From Antedon bifida (taxonomy: Eukaryota; Echinodermata; Crinoidea; Comatulida; Antedonidae): a DNA stretch of 64,000 bases. Of this stretch, positions 58,767 to 64,000 are shown piece after piece. Location of the stretch: contig OY727098.1 of the NCBI GenBank assembly GCA_963402885.1, forward strand, positions 3,343,001 to 3,407,000. Reading direction: 5' to 3'. The notes beneath the pieces were generated by a model. That model was not told the origin of the DNA. It searched no databases and saw only the letters and a program-made list of their open reading frames with translations. A program made the position numbers and the translations under genes. Every line of letters begins with the position of its first letter. Position 1 is the first letter of the stretch.

Positions 58767-60837
58767 GTGTTTAGATTGGTTAATATTAGCTTCGTTCCTT
58801 CAAGATGACGTCATGACTATGTATATTTATGACGTAACGACGAATTACGTAATATGAAGCACGTGAGACAAGACAATAAATTGTCGACTGTTTAAAAATG
58901 TGCTTTGTGGCGTAAACGGGTTGCTCCGTTTTGAGTGTAGGGCCTACTCTCATCTATAGACTGGGTTCGAACCTCCACGGATATATATATATTTTTTTTA
59001 TTATTATGACGAAATCGACAACGCCGAAAAGATGAAATCGACAGCAGAGTTCCAGTTATTTTACAAAACGTTATTTGAAATACAACATTGATTTTGTTTT
59101 CATATTTTATTTCATTCATATTTTCTATAGAAAAGTGTGAACTATAATACGACAAAAAGACGCACGTATCGCGTGGTTGTGCCAGTCGTTAGCTGAAGGG
59201 TATTGTCGGTATTTGCTGTCAGGAGAATAAATGCAACAGCGCCACCAATATGCAGTTGACGTCTCAATTTCTAATTGTTGTATTTACTTGTTCTTCTTGA
59301 TATGATTATATACGTTACTTGTTCGAGTATGGTTTTAACCTCAAACCTACGTTTATTCATAAATTATCCTATACTATAAAGTATTATAACATTAGACATT
59401 TTTTTAGTAGATCTGAACGTAAATCACTTTATTATTCGAGAACTACTTGTCCAAAAAGCTTGTTGTACAAGATTTATAATTTGTGATTTGTAATTTTAAA
59501 ACATAAATTGATTTAATTTACAGGTTTTTTGATAGGAATAGTTTAAAAAAACCTATTTCAAAATCACCCGTTTGTTTTTGGCGTTGCTGTTCTATTGTTA
59601 GTCAACATAATCTATGGTTAGTTAAAAGGGTTACATAACTATTACACCAAATTCGCATACACATGCTTGTAGTGAAATTAGTCTAAATCACACAGCAATA
59701 AGACACACACAAATATTTTCTCGGATAAATCTTATGTAGGAGAATTTTGCAGTAGGCGGAGGTATGCACTCTCGGAGTGGCTTTCTAGTTTAAAAATAAA
59801 ACAAACAAAAATGACTAAAAGAAATCGCATAATTTATTTTAGTATTCAGTAGATTCAATAATTTTGTACAGAAACCTGATGTTAAACATGTTAAATAAAA
59901 ATGTTCCCTTCACAATTATCGATTTTATAAACAATAAGGCTTTAATATTCAATACTTCAAACCATAGCAGTTTCCTGTTTGAGATGGAAGCAAAAATGTG
60001 CGGAGACCGGGGGTCGAGTAACAACGGTACTTACATGAAAGTTGAGGGCAGCATACTGACATTAATTTGGGACGAGAACTGAATTGAAATGACTCAACCA
60101 AAAGTCGAGAGCAGTAATGCTATGTGAAGAAGGAGTAGGCCGTATACCAATGTGACTTATTATCTATAATATTGCACAAACCTAAGTCATTTTGTTTAAA
60201 CTAGTTAAAAATATATCTATATTTTATGCTAATGTTATTAAGCCAATTATGCTAAAAAATATAACTAACAAGAACTGAAAAAAAAACCATAATTAACATT
60301 GTGCAAGAACTGAACAAAAAACAGACATTGTGTGTAAGAAGGCCTATCACCAGAAATTGTGAGAAATGCTTATACATAAAAGTAACTTGATTGTAAATCA
60401 AGTAAAATTGAGTTAAAATCAAATAAAATCTAGGTGCGATAACAAAGTATAATAGTTTAAAATTAAATTAAAAAACGTACTGTGAAAAAAAACAAATAAA
60501 GTTATTGTATTGTGAGCCGCACACAGCAACGATAAGATTTTAAAGGATATTTTGAAATTCTAAAACTCCTTGGTATGAATAATTTAATTCAATCAATTAA
60601 ATAAGTAATAATTTTATCATTTAAAAAAATAATGTTTTAATCAATAATTTCTTCAGAATACCTTCTACTATTATAGGTATTAGACTAGTCCAGATAGTCA
60701 TATTTCCACTCTAATAAGATGCTGTAGGCATTTCGTGTTAAAAGCGAAAAAATATGTGTTTTAGGGTAATTTTGGGGTGCTGAATTCAAATCTGCTGTTT
60801 ACCCAGCTCAATTTTTAGATTTTCACCCTTAAAATGT

Positions 60838-61575
60838 GAAAAACAAAATGGCCGCCATTTTAGACTTATTTTGGCTTATAACTTGACTTTTAAGTGACGT
60901 AGCAAGTTAAAAATGGTGTCTATACCCATGTTTGTGATACTGAGGATTCCAAATATATTGTTATTAAAGTTGTAAATATTCTATTTCAGCCGCCATGTTG
61001 AAATCCAAGATGGCCGCCATTTTAAACGTATTTTGGCTTATAACTTGACTTTTAAGTGACATAGCAAGTTAAAAATGGTGTCTATACCTATGTTTGTGAT
61101 AGTGAAGATTCCAAATATATTGTTATTAAAGTTGTAAATATTCTATTTCAGCCGCCATGTTGAAATCCAAGATGGCCGCCATTTTAAACGTATTTTGGCT
61201 TATAACTTGACTTTTAAGTGACGTAGCAAGTTAAAAATGGTTTCTATACCTATGTTTGTGATACTGAGGATTCCAAATATATTGTTATTAAAGTTGTAAA
61301 TATTCTTTTTCGGCCGTCATGTTGAAATCCAAGATGGCTGCCATCATTTTAAACGTATTTGGGCTTATAACTTGACTTTTAATTAACATAGCACGTTAAA
61401 AATTGTTTCTATACCTATGTTTGTGATACTGAGGATTCCAAATATATTGTTATTAAAGTTGTAAATATTCTATTTCATCCACCATGTTGAAATCCAAAAT
61501 GGCCGCCGTCATTTTAAACGTATTTTGGCTTATAACTTTTAATTAACATAGCAAGTTAAAAATGGTTTTTATACC
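60838..61575 (+). repeat. 162-bp tandem repeat with GCCGCCATNTT motifs (about 4.5 copies)
   Basis: GCCGCCATGTTGAAATCC starts units at 60989, 61151, 61313 (variant) and 61478 (variant), a period of 162-165 bp. Each unit has AAGATGGCCGCCATTTT, GGCTTATAACTTGACTTTTA and TATATTGTTATTAAAGTTG. No ORF. An inverted partial copy begins at 63808. Confidence 0.92.
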
Positions 61576-63599
61576 ATAGTCCAGTAAAAGTATGGTTGCA
61601 CCTAGAACAATTAATTGCAACAGAATTTCTTTTGTTTTGTCTGATTGATATGGTCCAAATTAACATCATATCCAAAGTTTACCAAAATCGGACATCGGGA
61701 AGTGGGTTCATTAGCATAAATTAAAAAGGCCGCCATTTACCATTTTGAAGTCTTGTATATTATCTCCTTAACGGTTTAACTTATAGACCACCTACTGTAA
61801 GTGCATTACGAGTAGTTATAAATGTATAGTTTACATTAGGCCTATAGCATTCGATTATTTTTTTCTAGACCACCAGCCGATACGTAGGCCTACTCAACTG
61901 TATTAATACCACCTATTTACATTGATATATTTAGTTTCCTCAACAAATTGCTGTAAATAAATATAGATAGAGCTATCAGGGGCGGTCGCAAGACTATTTT
62001 AAGAGGGTTGCCCAAAGACTCCAGGGCTGTAGACACTGAGTATTTGAGCAAGCAAATTGTTAAATGACACCCCTAGATGGCCGCAAATGGTACTCTCGCA
62101 CGTAAAATTCATGATAAATTTTTTTTCGTTCAATGCGAACGTCACGGGGAAGTCCCCGATGAAGGTACTTTTGGTACGGTAATACATTCTAATAACTGTA
62201 CTCAATTAATGTAAATTAATTATAAATTAATAATTTTAAAAAGTTATACAAAAAATATGAAGCTGTTGCTATAAATATATTGAGCGAAAGGTTAAATTGT
62301 ATAATTTGGAATTTTAATTCATTTAAAAATGCTAAATAAAGTCAGATGTTAAAACCACAATTTCCAAAAATTCATTTTTATTTATCCACTATAAACTTTA
62401 CAAAAGTGTTGTTTTAAACCACACTCCAAATAAAACAAAGAAAATAATGATAGGACATTAAAGAAGCAAACTTTGCTCTGCTACCTGTATAACATGGTTC
62501 AAATTTCGGAACGTCTATAAATTACTACGGAAATTCGGCCTAATATTTACGAACGTACGGAAATGAAGATAAATAGGGTACTACACGCATCGGAAATACA
62601 AAACTATACGCACAATTATGATTTGGCCTAAAAATTGGCCTTAGATTATGGAAAACCCCCGGCAAAACGCTATAATTATGGACAAATCGATTATTAGCCT
62701 TGGCAATATGCCTAATATTTAAAAGGAATGAATATAGGCTATATTTCGTTTGTCGATAAATTTTTGAATTCATGTGTGAATGATTGATCCATTAGAGGTA
62801 ATCTGTGATGGCTCTAGTAACACTGCTATGCGTGGGTACTTTGTGACTAACGTAGTATGCTACATACACGAGCCTAGATAGGGAAGATCTGTACTGTCGT
62901 TCATTGCGAGAGGAGGGGGAAGTCCGGTAATGTGTCATGAAAAATGTAACAAGTCAGAGATGAAATAAAATCACTAACATTTAGCTGATTGTCGTTGTTT
63001 TAGTCGTCGTCAGAAGTTTATCGACCGACATCTATTTCTCATGTGTAGTAGAGCGTTTCTTTGATTGAATAGTGTTGTTTGTATTATAACAAAAGTTCAT
63101 TTTGGATTTTCAGTAAATTACCAATGGTTTATTCAAAGTCAAACTGTAACTAATCCCTCACTATTCATTCAAAATGTTATTGTTATACTACTATATTGTT
63201 GAAAAATGGATTGCGTGATATGAAAATGGATTGATAGTAAAATGTAATAAAGATACGTTCTTGTCTGGTTATTAGGTATTCATGCTCTGATGAAGCAGAG
63301 GATTATTTTTGTAGCGTTCCATTTAAAATAAATTTTATTACAAAGAAATATTTTGGTTGTGAAGGTCGTTTTAACAATTAGGCTAATATCAAAACATTCA
63401 ACAATGATAAAAAGAAACATAAGTGTGTGAAATGTGAGCACGTACCATTCAGCGGTTTCGGAGGAGATACGTAAAATTACTAGACAAATTTAGTAGCAGC
63501 AATATATATATATCCACCAGTATACAGTAGGCACAGCTATGCCACCGTATACAGTAGCCACCGAGAGTCTGTCCAATCGAATTGGAACAATACAATGAA
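61576..63599. other. Spacer between the inverted 162-bp repeat blocks
   Basis: A further GGCCGCCATTTAC motif lies at 61727. The rest is AT-rich with scattered CpG near 62080-62170 and 62500-62620. No gene or RNA recognised. Confidence 0.4.
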
Positions 63600-63600
63600 A

Positions 63601-63673
63601 GCCCCAGTGGCCTAATGGTTAGAACATCTGCATATCAAGCAGAAGGTTCCGGGTTTGAATCTCAGTTAGGGCT
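63601..63673 (+). pseudogene. tRNA-like sequence (Glu/Asp-type fold, anticodon AUC)
   Basis: A cloverleaf can be drawn: acceptor GCCCCAG/TTAGGGC (one mismatch), D arm GCCTAATGGTTAGAA, anticodon stem TCTGC/GCAGA around ATATCAA, T arm CCGGG TTTGAAT CTCAG with a mismatch. A box TGGCCTAATGG and B box GGTTTGAATCT deviate slightly. AUC would read Asp GAU, but eukaryotic Asp tRNAs use GUC. Most likely a tRNA pseudogene or SINE head. Confidence 0.55.
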
Positions 63674-63764
63674 TTCTCTCATTCTCACAGGTTTCGTCAT
63701 TTTTATTGTTTCTAATTAATTAAATTTCATTATATCACCGGGCGGATTAGAATTTATTCTGTGC

Positions 63765-63765
63765 C

Positions 63766-63804
<39 letters not shown>
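63765..63804. repeat. (TA)n(TG)n microsatellite
   Basis: About 14 TA units followed by six TG units, directly before the inverted 162-bp repeat. Confidence 0.95.
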
Positions 63805-63807
63805 TTA

Positions 63808-64000
63808 AAATAGGCGTCATATTGGATTTCAACATGGCGGCTGTTTACAACTTTAATAACAATATATTTGGAATCCTCAGTCTCACAAACATAGACATCG
63901 TTTTTAACTTTCTATGTTACTTATAAGTCAAGTTATAAGCCAAAATACGTGTTAAATGGCGGCCATCTTGGATTTCAACATGGCGGCTGAAATAGAATAT
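63808..64000 (-). repeat. Inverted copy of the 162-bp GCCGCCATNTT repeat
   Basis: The complement of the 60838-61575 unit (ATTTCAACATGGCGGC, TATTTGGAATCCTCAGT, ACTTGACTTATAAGT) runs off the window end after about 1.2 units. Confidence 0.9.

Overview
The window is intron-rich, AT-rich metazoan nuclear DNA. It holds two large multi-exon genes of the ADAMTS-like (ADAMTSL) extracellular-matrix family, arranged tail to tail, and many short DNA transposons, SINE relics and satellites. The protein families, the CpG-poor AT-rich composition, the dense MITEs, the recurrent palindrome TAGGCCTA and a 5S-derived SINE fit an invertebrate deuterostome. An echinoderm is my best guess, but the sequence alone does not settle it.

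Gene 1 (+ strand, 998-7856) enters the window already in progress. Eleven exons encode the last 1244 residues: the ADAMTS Cys-rich/spacer junction, the spacer, a very large disordered Asn/Gly/Gln/Tyr/Pro-rich region made by one 2.1-kb exon, six thrombospondin type 1 repeats (TSP1) and a C-terminal PLAC domain. Spacer, linker, six TSP1 and PLAC is the plan of ADAMTSL2/4/6. The 5' part lies outside the window, so an upstream protease domain cannot be excluded.

Gene 2 (- strand, 55946 down to 13072) appears complete. Twenty-one exons read in one frame with matching splice phases. They encode about 1173 residues: signal peptide, TSP1, Cys-rich, spacer, eight TSP1, one immunoglobulin domain, three TSP1 and PLAC, which is the ADAMTSL1/3 (punctin) plan. 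Its first intron is about 24.2 kb. A second signal-peptide-like exon at 23860-23962 may start a shorter isoform.

The 5.2 kb between the two 3' ends is mostly a 187-bp satellite (9058-12470) whose units carry a 26-bp perfect palindrome. A 1.6-kb non-autonomous DNA transposon is inserted inside one palindrome. Other repeats include a 5S-rRNA-derived SINE inside a minisatellite (41.3-41.9 kb), several MITE families (one with apparent TTAA target sites), tRNA-derived SINEs, a CpG/CRE-rich repeated segment (46.7-48.3 kb), and a 162-bp array with repeated YY1-like motifs (60.8-61.6 kb, with an inverted copy at the window end).

No functional rRNA or tRNA gene, CRISPR array or prokaryotic feature is visible. 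The genes are predicted secreted matrix glycoproteins with no catalytic domain inside the window. By family they would act in microfibril and matrix organisation.
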